From CAYGAW01 sp964347945 (GTDB taxonomy: Bacteria; Chloroflexota; Anaerolineae; UBA7937; B3-Chlor): a stretch of 5,931 nucleotides of DNA. The notes beneath the pieces were generated by a model that searched no databases, was not told the origin of the DNA, and saw only the letters and a list, made by a program, of their open reading frames with translations. Positions within the stretch are counted from its first letter, which is position 1, and the number at the start of each line of letters is the position of its first letter. This document shows positions 1-5,684 of the stretch, one piece after another. Made by a program: the position numbers and the translations under genes. The DNA is taken from contig CAYGAW010000189.1 in NCBI GenBank assembly GCA_964347945.1, forward strand, positions 1 through 5,931, in the 5' to 3' direction.

Positions 1-188
1 GTCTGCACCAACCAGACCAGATCGTCGGGTTCCCGCTGGGGAGAAGTGCCAGCGCTGACGTCCAGCCAGTCGACCCCCGCCTCTACCTGGCGTTGCGCCA
101 GTCCCTGGATGAAGGCCACATCGCGCTCGGATATGGCCTTTCTCACCCGAGTCCAGGTGTCGTTGATCCGTTCGCCGATGATCTTCAT
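1..188 (-). CDS. Methyltetrahydrofolate:corrinoid methyltransferase (pterin-binding family), N-terminal part
   Basis: Only the first 62 codons are visible; the gene continues past the left edge of the window. The protein opens with MKIIGERIN, the usual start of AcsE/MeTr-type and MetH-type pterin-binding domains. It then shows a helix resembling the RD-x3-Q-x2-A-x-RQ-x2-G segment of AcsE, the strand LDVSAG (normally LDxNxG, whose Asp contacts the pterin), and DDLVWLVQT, matching the EWLV segment. Known family members move the methyl group of methyl-tetrahydrofolate to or from a cobalamin protein, in the Wood-Ljungdahl pathway or in O-/N-demethylation systems. The ATG at 188 is preferred because it gives the family's canonical N-terminus and has GAAGAG (197-202) 8 nt upstream. 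In-frame TTG and CTG codons lie just upstream, before a TGA. It lies 40 nt after the Fe-S/FAD gene on the same strand, so co-transcription is likely. Family assignment is firm; the specific role (AcsE or a demethylase partner) cannot be decided. Confidence 0.85.
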   Translation of the reverse strand, partial: MKIIGERINDTWTRVRKAISERDVAFIQGLAQRQVEAGVDWLDVSAGTSPQREPDDLVWLVQ

Positions 189-228
189 CAGCAAGGCTCT
201 TCAGTTGTGGTACTTTCTTCGCTGGCTG

Positions 229-2142
229 TTAGAGGGCTATCTCCAGCTCGGTGGGAAAGGCCTCCGGATCGCCCCAGTATATACACCTTGTAAGACAAAC
301 CGTGGTACATGCCGGAGCCTCTCCCCTACCCCGCTTTTCAATGCAGAGATCGCACTTCACGGCCTTGAGGGTTTCATGGTTAAACTGCATGACATCATAG
401 GGGCAAGCCAGTACGCAACTGGCACCACACATGATACAGCGTTTCCCCTCCTGAACGGCCATCTCTTCCGTAAATCCCTTTTGGATTTCCTCGAAGTTTT
501 CGACGCGCTCTTGAGGTTCCAGGCGAGGCATCTGGCCGCGTTTGGAGGGATCGTGTCTCTCTTTCTGAGGCTCGGTGATGGCTCTCAATGCCTTATCTCG
601 ACCCAATCTACCCAGTCGAAGGTTCTGGCCTTTGATGTATCGGTCAATCGATATGGCTGCCTGCCTGCCGGAACCAATGGCCTCCGCAATTGATGCCGGG
701 CCATGAAACACGTCCCCACCTGCGAAGACACCTTGCATCGGGGTCTCCAGGGTCACCGCATCAGCCTCCAGGCCACCGGTTGAGCTGACTGGAATACTCT
801 GCCTCTCGGCGAAGGAAAGATCGGCAACTTGGCCAATGGCCACAATGACCGTATCGCCGTCGAGCTTGGTCAGATCTGTTTCATCATATTGAGGATTGAA
901 AGCCCCATCTTCATCGAATACACACGTGCAACGCTTAAATTCAATTCCCGAGAACCTTCCATCCTCTTGCAGGAATCTGTTGGGGCCAAAACAGTTGACA
1001 ATCTCAACGCCCTCCTCTAACGCCGTCTGGATTTCGTCTTCCCAGGCGGGCATTTCATCCCGCTCTTCCAGGCACACCAGAGCGACCTCCTCCGCGCCTT
1101 TACGCAGGGAGGTCATTGCCACGTCAATGGCCACATTGCCGCCGCCGACTACGATGACCCTTCTTCCAACGACCACTGAATTCCCAAGGGACACATCTCG
1201 CAGAAAGTCAATGCCCTTGAGGGCACCATCCACGTCTTCGTTTTGGATGTTCAGACGACCGTTCTGGTGGAGGCCGGTGGCCAAGAAGAAAGCCTGATAC
1301 CCATCCTGCTTCAGACTGTCGAGGGTAACATCACTTCCAAAGGTCACTCCTGTTCGGATTTCCACCCCCATGTCCTGGATAAGCCCGATTTCAGCAGAAA
1401 GAACGTCCCTCGGGAGGCGATACTCCGGAATTCCCACGGACATCATACCGCCAGCAATAGGCAGTTTTTCAAATACAGTAACCTTATACCCCTCTCTGGC
1501 GAGGAAGTAGGCCGCTGTCAGGCCCGCAGGACCTGATCCGATAATGGCGATCTCTTCGTCCCTCGGCTCTTTGATTGCGGGGACATAAGGATTCTTGCTC
1601 GTACGATCCATATCGGCTACGAAACGTTCGATGGCGCGAATAGCCAGAGGTTCATCGATTTGACTGCGATTACAGTCCGCTTCACAGGGGTGAGGACAGG
1701 CCCGCCCACAGACTGACGGGAAAGGGCTTGTTTGCTTGATGAGCTGCAGTGCCTCCTGGAACTTCCCCCTGGAGGCAAGACTGACGTATCCCTGCACATT
1801 GTTGTGGGCTGGGCAGCCTACCATACACGGGGATGTATCCTGTTTCTCAGCTCCGCTCTTACCCGGCACCGCATTACACCCATTGCACTTCTCAGGATCA
1901 TGGAGTACGACACCGGTATCCTGATCAATAGTTATGGCATCTTCCCAGCATGCTATGGCACATGGGGCATCATCACAATGGTGGCAATACAACGGCTTGA
2001 AAAGAGGCGCCCTCTCGATAACCCTCACCACCCTCGGGCCAACACCCAGCCCATGTTCCTGTTTGCAGGCCACTTCACAGGCATGGCAGCCACTGCAGTT
2101 CGTCTCGTTGAACATCAGAGTCACTTTGCCCATCTCGCCCAT
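229..2142 (-). CDS. Fe-S/FAD/NAD(P) oxidoreductase: GltD-like flavoprotein inside a split HycB-like ferredoxin
   Basis: A 637-residue soluble electron-transfer protein, probably the NAD(P)H-linked subunit of the adjacent Mo/W enzyme. Residues 1-85 resemble the first half of a HycB/DmsB-type four-cluster ferredoxin: C16-x2-C-x2-C-x3-C26 and C53-x2-C-x4-C-x3-C65. Residues 86-510 form a GltD-like module: C86-x2-C89 and C106-x3-C110-P, then C145/C149/C153/C157 for N-terminal clusters, the FAD loop GSGPAGL (202-208), the NAD(P) loop GGGNVAIDVA (333-342), and FAGGD (473-477), which closes the flavin site. Residues 569-620 supply what looks like the second half of the ferredoxin: C569-x2-C-x3-C-x3-CP, KCDLC (596-600), then C612-x3-C616 and C620. 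In E. coli AegA, by contrast, the whole ferredoxin precedes GltD. The ATG at 2142 is 1 nt from the upstream stop (likely translational coupling), with GAAGA 8 nt before it; a second ATG at 2133 is possible. No signal peptide or membrane segment is seen. Electron transfer is well supported; the direction and the acceptor are inferred. Confidence 0.88.
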   Translation of the reverse strand: MGEMGKVTLMFNETNCSGCHACEVACKQEHGLGVGPRVVRVIERAPLFKPLYCHHCDDAPCAIACWEDAITIDQDTGVVLHDPEKCNGCNAVPGKSGAEKQDTSPCMVGCPAHNNVQGYVSLASRGKFQEALQLIKQTSPFPSVCGRACPHPCEADCNRSQIDEPLAIRAIERFVADMDRTSKNPYVPAIKEPRDEEIAIIGSGPAGLTAAYFLAREGYKVTVFEKLPIAGGMMSVGIPEYRLPRDVLSAEIGLIQDMGVEIRTGVTFGSDVTLDSLKQDGYQAFFLATGLHQNGRLNIQNEDVDGALKGIDFLRDVSLGNSVVVGRRVIVVGGGNVAIDVAMTSLRKGAEEVALVCLEERDEMPAWEDEIQTALEEGVEIVNCFGPNRFLQEDGRFSGIEFKRCTCVFDEDGAFNPQYDETDLTKLDGDTVIVAIGQVADLSFAERQSIPVSSTGGLEADAVTLETPMQGVFAGGDVFHGPASIAEAIGSGRQAAISIDRYIKGQNLRLGRLGRDKALRAITEPQKERHDPSKRGQMPRLEPQERVENFEEIQKGFTEEMAVQEGKRCIMCGASCVLACPYDVMQFNHETLKAVKCDLCIEKRGRGEAPACTTVCLTRCIYWGDPEAFPTELEIAL

Positions 2143-2143
2143 C

Positions 2144-4234
2144 TTATTCGTCTTCGCAGCGCGATATGTTGCACAACAGCACCCTCAGACTGGTCGACCC
2201 CATCACCGGATCCGTGGACTCAGGGGAGTTGTCCGTCAGTATGTTGATGTTGGATATGTCCCAACCATGATCTGGTGTCTTGATCTCCGGGTACCACCAG
2301 CCATGCTCGGCCGCGATCACTCTGGGATCGATGCCGTCGTTGAGCTTCGCACGTTGTTTGATACGCCCGCGAGGCGATTCGATCCAGACCCAGTCTCCCT
2401 CCTTGATGCCGTGCTTCTCCGCGGTCTCCGGATGGAGTTCCATGAGGGGGTCGGGCCTGATCTCCCTGAGCCAGGGAATCTGGCGGTTCGCGGAGTGGAA
2501 GAAGGTAGCATTCCTCAATCCCGAGTTCAGGACGTAGGGATACTTCTTGGCCAGCTCGGGTGTGGAGAGGGGGCTTTCCGCAATCTCGGTATACTTAGGC
2601 AGGGGATCTCGGCCCCACTTCTCGAGCACGGTGGAGTAAAGCTCCACCTTCCCTGTGGGGGTCTTGAAGCCCTGCTCCCTGTACTTGTGATACTTCTGTT
2701 CCCCATGGAGATAGCCTACCTTCTTGAAATCCTCCCAGGTCAAGCCGGTCGGCTCCAGCGTCCAATCGAGAGCATCCTCCACGGTGTCCCACCACTGCTG
2801 GCCCATTCTCTTACCCAGTTCCATGAAGATCTTGTGGTCCTGCCAGCACTCGCCGATCTCTACGACCTTCTGCCTAGCCAGCACGTATCCGTGGAACTTC
2901 CAGTTGTCCGCCACGTGATTCTGCTCCAGCCAAGTGCCGGCAGGAAGGAAGATGTGGGCCAGTTCGGCGGTTGGCGTCAGGAAGAAATCAGACACGGCCA
3001 GGAAGTCAAGACTGCTCAGGGCCTTGTACACATACCTTGCGTTGGCTCTGGTGATCACGGGGTTGGTCCCTACAAGGTACGCTGCCTTCACGGGATAGGG
3101 CTTGCCTGTCAGCATAGCGTCCCAGACAGGCTTGGGCGTGCAGATAGTCATCCTGCCAGCGAGTCTGTATTGATCCCCTCCGAGACGCTTCTTTCGCTGT
3201 TCGGGCGACAGTTCGGTGTGCGCGGAGAACTCGGAGACCTTTCTCACGGGGGGCGGCACGTGCAAGACATTGCCTCCTGCTGCATCAAGGTTCCCCGTGG
3301 CGGCCATGAGGCCAATCGCACCTCGGGTGTAATCGGTAGCGTTGAGGTTCTGCTCCGTCGTCACGCCCCAGTGGATGCCAGCGGGCTTGGTAGTGGCGTA
3401 CAACCTGGCCGCCTCTCGGATGAGGTCTTGGTCAACCCAGGTAATCTCTTCCACGCGGTCCAGGGGGTAGTCCTTCATCACCCTCTCCACGAAGGCCTCC
3501 CAACCGTTGATGTACTGCTCGACGAATTCCCTGTCGTAGAGCTCCTCTTCGATGATCACGTGAAAGAATCCCAGGACCATGGCCGCGTCCGTGCCGGGCC
3601 GAATCTGGAGCCAAACATCCGCCTTCTCAGCATAGAGTGATCTTCGAGGATCCACGCAGATCATCTTGGCTCCCTGTGAATAGGCCTGCCAGAATGCGTA
3701 GCCCTTGTACTCATCCGGGTTGGTCCACAGAGGGTTGCATCCCCACATGACAATGCACTTGGGGTTGTTCTCGTAGTCGCAGGCCGGCAGGCTCCCGCAT
3801 GTGATCAGAGAGGCGCCTATCCGCGAGAGATAGCACATGTGCCCCGCCGTGAGAATGTTCGGGGTCCCCAGCAGATTGCCAAACCGGGAAAAATGGCTCT
3901 CGTAGTCACGGCCGGTCCCCTGGCCGACAGCGATGCCCTCAGGTCCGTATTTCTCGATCACCTCATTGAATCTCTCGGCGCACGTGTCCAGGGCCTCGTC
4001 CCAAGAGATCCTTTCCCAGCCTTTGTCGGTTCTCTTCATCGGATGAAGGACCCTGTCGGGATGATAAGCGAGTTGGGTGATGGACAATCCCTTCGTGCAC
4101 AGGGTACCGTGGTTGATAGGCCAATCAGGATCACCTTCCACCTTTATGACCTTGCCGTTCTGCACATGGGCGATGACGCCGCATCCTCCATGACAGCTTC
4201 GGCAAACGGTGCTTACCTTCCTAACTTCTTCCAC
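2144..4234 (-). CDS. Cytoplasmic molybdopterin (Mo/W bis-MGD) oxidoreductase, acetylene-hydratase-like subfamily
   Basis: A 696-residue catalytic subunit of the DMSO reductase superfamily. An N-terminal [4Fe-4S] site is C11-x2-C14-x3-C18-x27-C46 with Lys48 just after it, a relay residue in this superfamily. C134, in GHMCYLSR, aligns with the residue that ligates Mo or W. Other family marks are VDPRRS (194-199), RPGTDAA (212-218), GNLDAAGGN, the GTNP loop, TPTAELAHIFLPAGTWLE, TPTGKVELYS, and a C-terminal cofactor-binding domain over roughly the last 115 residues with GWWYPE and SNINILTD. Similarity recalled by eye is closest to acetylene hydratase, but the residue after the second Cys is His15 rather than the catalytic Asp13 of that enzyme, and C134 is followed by Tyr rather than Ile or the His of formate dehydrogenases. 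There is no twin-arginine signal, so it should be cytoplasmic. It starts at GTG: AGGGG lies 6 nt upstream, and a TAG closes the frame at 4244-4246. It is the first gene of the operon; the substrate is unknown. Confidence 0.9.
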   Translation of the reverse strand: MEEVRKVSTVCRSCHGGCGVIAHVQNGKVIKVEGDPDWPINHGTLCTKGLSITQLAYHPDRVLHPMKRTDKGWERISWDEALDTCAERFNEVIEKYGPEGIAVGQGTGRDYESHFSRFGNLLGTPNILTAGHMCYLSRIGASLITCGSLPACDYENNPKCIVMWGCNPLWTNPDEYKGYAFWQAYSQGAKMICVDPRRSLYAEKADVWLQIRPGTDAAMVLGFFHVIIEEELYDREFVEQYINGWEAFVERVMKDYPLDRVEEITWVDQDLIREAARLYATTKPAGIHWGVTTEQNLNATDYTRGAIGLMAATGNLDAAGGNVLHVPPPVRKVSEFSAHTELSPEQRKKRLGGDQYRLAGRMTICTPKPVWDAMLTGKPYPVKAAYLVGTNPVITRANARYVYKALSSLDFLAVSDFFLTPTAELAHIFLPAGTWLEQNHVADNWKFHGYVLARQKVVEIGECWQDHKIFMELGKRMGQQWWDTVEDALDWTLEPTGLTWEDFKKVGYLHGEQKYHKYREQGFKTPTGKVELYSTVLEKWGRDPLPKYTEIAESPLSTPELAKKYPYVLNSGLRNATFFHSANRQIPWLREIRPDPLMELHPETAEKHGIKEGDWVWIESPRGRIKQRAKLNDGIDPRVIAAEHGWWYPEIKTPDHGWDISNINILTDNSPESTDPVMGSTSLRVLLCNISRCEDE

Positions 4235-4245
4235 TCGAATCCCCT
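4235..4245 (-). promoter_or_regulatory. Ribosome binding site fixing the GTG start of the Mo/W enzyme
   Basis: On the minus strand AGGGG (4241-4245) is followed by a 6-nt spacer and then GTG at 4234-4232. The reading frame is closed by an in-frame TAG at 4246-4244, so no longer version of the protein is possible, and this site decides the start. Confidence 0.75.
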
Positions 4246-4327
4246 ATGCCTTCTTCCTGAAACATCAACGTGCAAAGTGAATGAACAACCTAGAGAACGT
4301 CCAGCGCTTCGGGCCAGCTTCATCAGT

Positions 4328-4363
4328 ATCCGGTGACCGCTCCTTCCCGTATCTCGACCGGAT
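4328..4363. promoter_or_regulatory. 7-bp inverted repeat, candidate operator upstream of the Mo/W gene
   Basis: ATCCGGT (4328-4334) and ACCGGAT (4357-4363) are perfect reverse complements with a 22-nt spacer; the arm centres are 29 bp apart, close to three helical turns. The left arm is about 95 bp upstream of the GTG start. A TATCTCG direct repeat (4350-4356 and 4368-4374, 18-bp period) overlaps the right side. Same-face spacing fits a dimeric regulator, but 7-bp arms can arise by chance. Confidence 0.3.
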
Positions 4364-4408
4364 TTCCTATCTCGGTATCCTCATTGTTGGGTAAAGATTT
4401 CACGAAGC

Positions 4409-4438
4409 CGGCCGCTTCAGGGCGCCCTGCAACGGCCG
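4409..4438. promoter_or_regulatory. 30-bp dyad with perfect 12-bp palindromic core
   Basis: The core CAGGGCGCCCTG (4418-4429) is perfectly palindromic. It is flanked symmetrically by 3-bp linkers (CTT and CAA) and two copies of CGGCCG (4409-4414 and 4433-4438). Over the full 30 bp, 13 of 15 positions pair. It is centred about 190 bp upstream of the Mo/W start codon. With no natural loop it suits binding by a symmetric protein at DNA level better than an RNA hairpin, though a GC-rich hairpin with a small loop could form. Confidence 0.4.
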
Positions 4439-4679
4439 AACCGCCCTGGCATCCGATGGTGGGACGGATTTGGTATGAGACGATCAGTGCTGCTTTGAGG
4501 CGACGATCTCGGAACCGAAAGGAAGCGGTGCAGACGCGGGCGCGACGCGCGCCAAAGGCGGGCGTGTGTGCCCGGGAGATGGTGCTCATCGTTCGCCTCG
4601 AGGAAGGTGAAGAACAAGCCTCGCGGCAACCGTACACGCCCATGGACATCGTTGACAGGTGCCTCCGCTGGCTCAGTCT

Positions 4680-4712
4680 CCCCCGGAAGACCTCTCACGA
4701 GGTCGACGGGGG
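4680..4712. other. GC-rich stem-loop, 12 paired bases in 33 nt
   Basis: The outer stem is CCCCCG (4680-4685) with CGGGGG (4707-4712). The inner stem is GACCTC (4689-4694) with GAGGTC (4699-4704), closing a TCAC tetraloop. The two stems are separated by a small asymmetric internal loop (GAA opposite GA). Neither strand has a T-tract after it, so a standard intrinsic terminator is unlikely. On the minus strand it would be a stable structure in the predicted leader, about 280 nt after the promoter. Confidence 0.5.
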
Positions 4713-4882
4713 TTCCCTGGACATCTTCCGCCGCCCAAGCAAACCGCGAAAACGACGAGGGTCTCTGCCCGCAGCCGGCGCAGAGCTCCCTGAACTGGCG
4801 TGTTAGTCACTCCAGAGGAGCCGGCCAACCGTGCCTTGCATAGGCCATTGCTGGTCTTCTGTTGGCCGCTTCCGATCATTTG

Positions 4883-4926
4883 CCAGATCCCGTCTGGTAC
4901 GGCCTCCTGGATGTGCCACACCAGAC
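4883..4926 (-). other. Three-segment, mutually exclusive stem-loops in the leader
   Basis: GTCTGGT (4892-4898) pairs perfectly with ACCAGAC (4920-4926), with a further GGC/GCC stem inside the loop (4901-4903 with 4915-4917). The same 4893-4897 segment can instead pair with CCAGA (4883-4887) across a 5-nt loop. In a leftward transcript segments 1 and 3 therefore compete for segment 2, the layout of attenuators and some riboswitches. No terminator T-tract follows segment 3, so any switching mechanism is only inferred. Confidence 0.35.
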
Positions 4927-4942
4927 TAAGGGGCAAACGGGT

Positions 4943-4975
4943 GCACGAGAATCGGCAAGGCTGACGATTCTGTGT
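4943..4975 (-). other. Stem-loop near the predicted 5' end of the transcript
   Basis: AGAATCG (4948-4954) pairs with CGATTCT (4965-4971) around a 10-nt loop. After a single bulged G, CAC (4944-4946) pairs with GTG (4972-4974), and 4943/4975 can form a G-T wobble. It begins about 20 nt downstream of the start predicted from the 5001-5029 promoter and could protect the transcript's 5' end. Confidence 0.4.
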
Positions 4976-4988
4976 CCCCATAGTGCGC

Positions 4989-5015
4989 CAGGTTTTCGAT
5001 AGTATACCGAACCTG
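4989..5015. promoter_or_regulatory. Inverted repeat straddling the -10 box, candidate repressor operator
   Basis: CAGGTT (4989-4994) and AACCTG (5010-5015) are perfect reverse complements with a 15-nt spacer; arm centres are exactly 21 bp apart, two helical turns. An inner CG/CG pair (4997-4998 with 5008-5009) extends the symmetry after a 2-nt offset. The TATACT -10 box lies between the arms, so a bound dimer would block the promoter. The cognate regulator is not known; the nearby IclR-type gene is one candidate. Confidence 0.45.
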
Positions 5016-5029
5016 TGCTCACTTGTCAA
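5001..5029 (-). promoter_or_regulatory. Consensus sigma-70 promoter, leftward
   Basis: On the minus strand TTGACA (5029-5024) is followed by a 17-nt spacer and TATACT (5006-5001), giving 6/6 and 5/6 matches to the -35 and -10 consensus with ideal spacing. The start point would be near 4994. It points toward the Mo/W operon, whose first start codon is about 760 nt downstream; the nearest gene upstream is the IclR end at 5683. An 11-bp palindrome, ACTTG-T-CAAGT (5021-5031), covers the -35 box. It could drive the operon with a long leader, or a separate small RNA. Confidence 0.65.
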
Positions 5030-5611
5030 GTCAAGCTGGTCGCTCAGCCCGTTTCTTGGGACAGCCATGCTTGTTGGGGAAGCCTAGGAGGGCTCCCTCA
5101 AGATGGTAGAGTCCTTAGTCGTGCCGCATTAGACAGATCCGCCAAGGTCAAGGCCCCACCAGAGCGGACAAGTGTCGTCCCACGTGCGTGGCGAGACTAC
5201 CGCAAGTCAAACGAGCTTGGCATCCCCGGCGCCACGGCAGCTCGGCCTTCAATAGACAGCTGTCGCGTGGGAGCTTGCGAGCAGTGGCAGATGCGGCCAC
5301 ACTCTGCAACCCCTGGTAGTGCGTCTCTGACACGCCACTGTAGGAAGGAAAACTCCGGGAGTCCTTGTTCGCCAGGTGGTTCTTATCGGCGGGAGCCATT
5401 CGGCACCTCATCGGGTTCCAATGCTTCGCGAGAGAGGGCACCTGGCGCTGGTCTGCGGGCACGGTTGGTGACGAAGGGTCACGCATTCCAACTCCTGTAG
5501 GTGACCATCTGGCGTGTGCTGACGGGGATTCAAGCAACGAAGGCACAGAGGAATGGTGCCGTTGTTGTGCGAAAACACACCACCAACTCCACAGCGATGA
5601 CTGCACCTACA
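5030..5611. other. Non-coding stretch, no gene recognised
   Basis: Open frames of up to about 160 codons occur on both strands, but their translations are rich in Ser, Arg, Cys and His, show no recognisable domain, and overlap one another. I see no tRNA, rRNA, IS end or CRISPR repeat. A weak stem-loop (5077-5097: GGG, bulged A, AGCC, TAGGAG loop, GGCT, CCC) is present without a T-tract. It may be a decayed gene or plain intergenic DNA. Confidence 0.5.
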
Positions 5612-5635
5612 GGCGGACGTATGGGCTATTCCGCC
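5612..5635 (-). terminator. Stem-loop after the IclR gene, possible terminator component
   Basis: GGCGGA (5612-5617) pairs perfectly with TCCGCC (5630-5635) around a 12-nt loop, about 50 nt past the IclR stop codon. There is no T-tract on the minus strand, so it is not a canonical intrinsic terminator. Its position after another inverted repeat suggests a role in ending or stabilising the regulator's transcript. Confidence 0.25.
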
Positions 5636-5643
5636 ACCAACTC

Positions 5644-5684
5644 GATGCGCCCCGGATTTGCGTCCAGAGGCCAGCGGGCGCATC
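5644..5684 (-). terminator. 9-bp inverted repeat overlapping the IclR stop codon
   Basis: GATGCGCCC (5644-5652) and GGGCGCATC (5676-5684) are perfect reverse complements separated by 23 nt. The right arm overlaps the TGA of the IclR gene (5685-5683). The GC-rich stem could mark the 3' end of that transcript, but no T-run follows on the minus strand, so Rho-independent termination is doubtful. A DNA-binding site is the alternative. Confidence 0.35.

Larger units (their letters stand above)
4246..4994 (-). other. Possible long 5' leader of the Mo/W operon (no convincing gene)
   Basis: This stretch lies between the predicted transcription start of the 5001-5029 promoter and the ribosome binding site of the Mo/W gene, about 750 nt. 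Open frames exist on both strands, but none has a recognisable family or a convincing start. The best is a 108-codon minus-strand frame (4323-4649). Its GGAGG lies 12 nt before the ATG, and its N-terminal half is rich in Ser, Arg and Cys, like non-coding translation, though its last 30 residues look more protein-like. The region holds several inverted repeats, listed separately. It may be a structured leader, a separate small RNA, or decayed coding sequence; the sequence alone does not decide. Confidence 0.4.

Noticed and set aside
46..693. A 215-codon plus-strand frame at the left end
   Set aside because: It runs opposite the methyltransferase start and the Fe-S/FAD gene, whose family motifs identify the true strand.
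1934..3640. A 568-codon open frame on the plus strand
   Set aside because: It lies antisense to two genes with clear cofactor motifs in order, its translation has no recognisable domain, and long antisense frames are common opposite GC-rich genes.
3833..3835. Possible formate dehydrogenase identity for the Mo/W enzyme
   Set aside because: The metal-ligand codon is Cys followed by Tyr. Formate dehydrogenases need (Sec/Cys)-His here, and no in-frame TGA for selenocysteine is present.
4180..4234. Tat export signal on the Mo/W enzyme
   Set aside because: The N-terminus has no twin-arginine motif or hydrophobic stretch; the Fe-S cysteines begin at residue 11 and an upstream stop prevents a longer start.
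4333..4806. Plus-strand 157-codon frame in the gap
   Set aside because: It starts at a GTG without a ribosome binding site, shows no family resemblance and runs through the strong hairpin and the 30-bp dyad.
4673..5068. Minus-strand 131-codon frame covering the promoter
   Set aside because: Its start codon is upstream of the predicted transcription start, it has no convincing ribosome site, and its translation resembles no known protein.
5331..5372. GCCACTG, GGAAGG and CCGGGAGTC in order on the plus strand, reminiscent of the 3' part of a cobalamin riboswitch
   Set aside because: The hairpin normally between CACTG and GGAAGG is missing, no AATAGGGAA-type core box or matching 5' half is found upstream, and the strand points away from the corrinoid-related operon.
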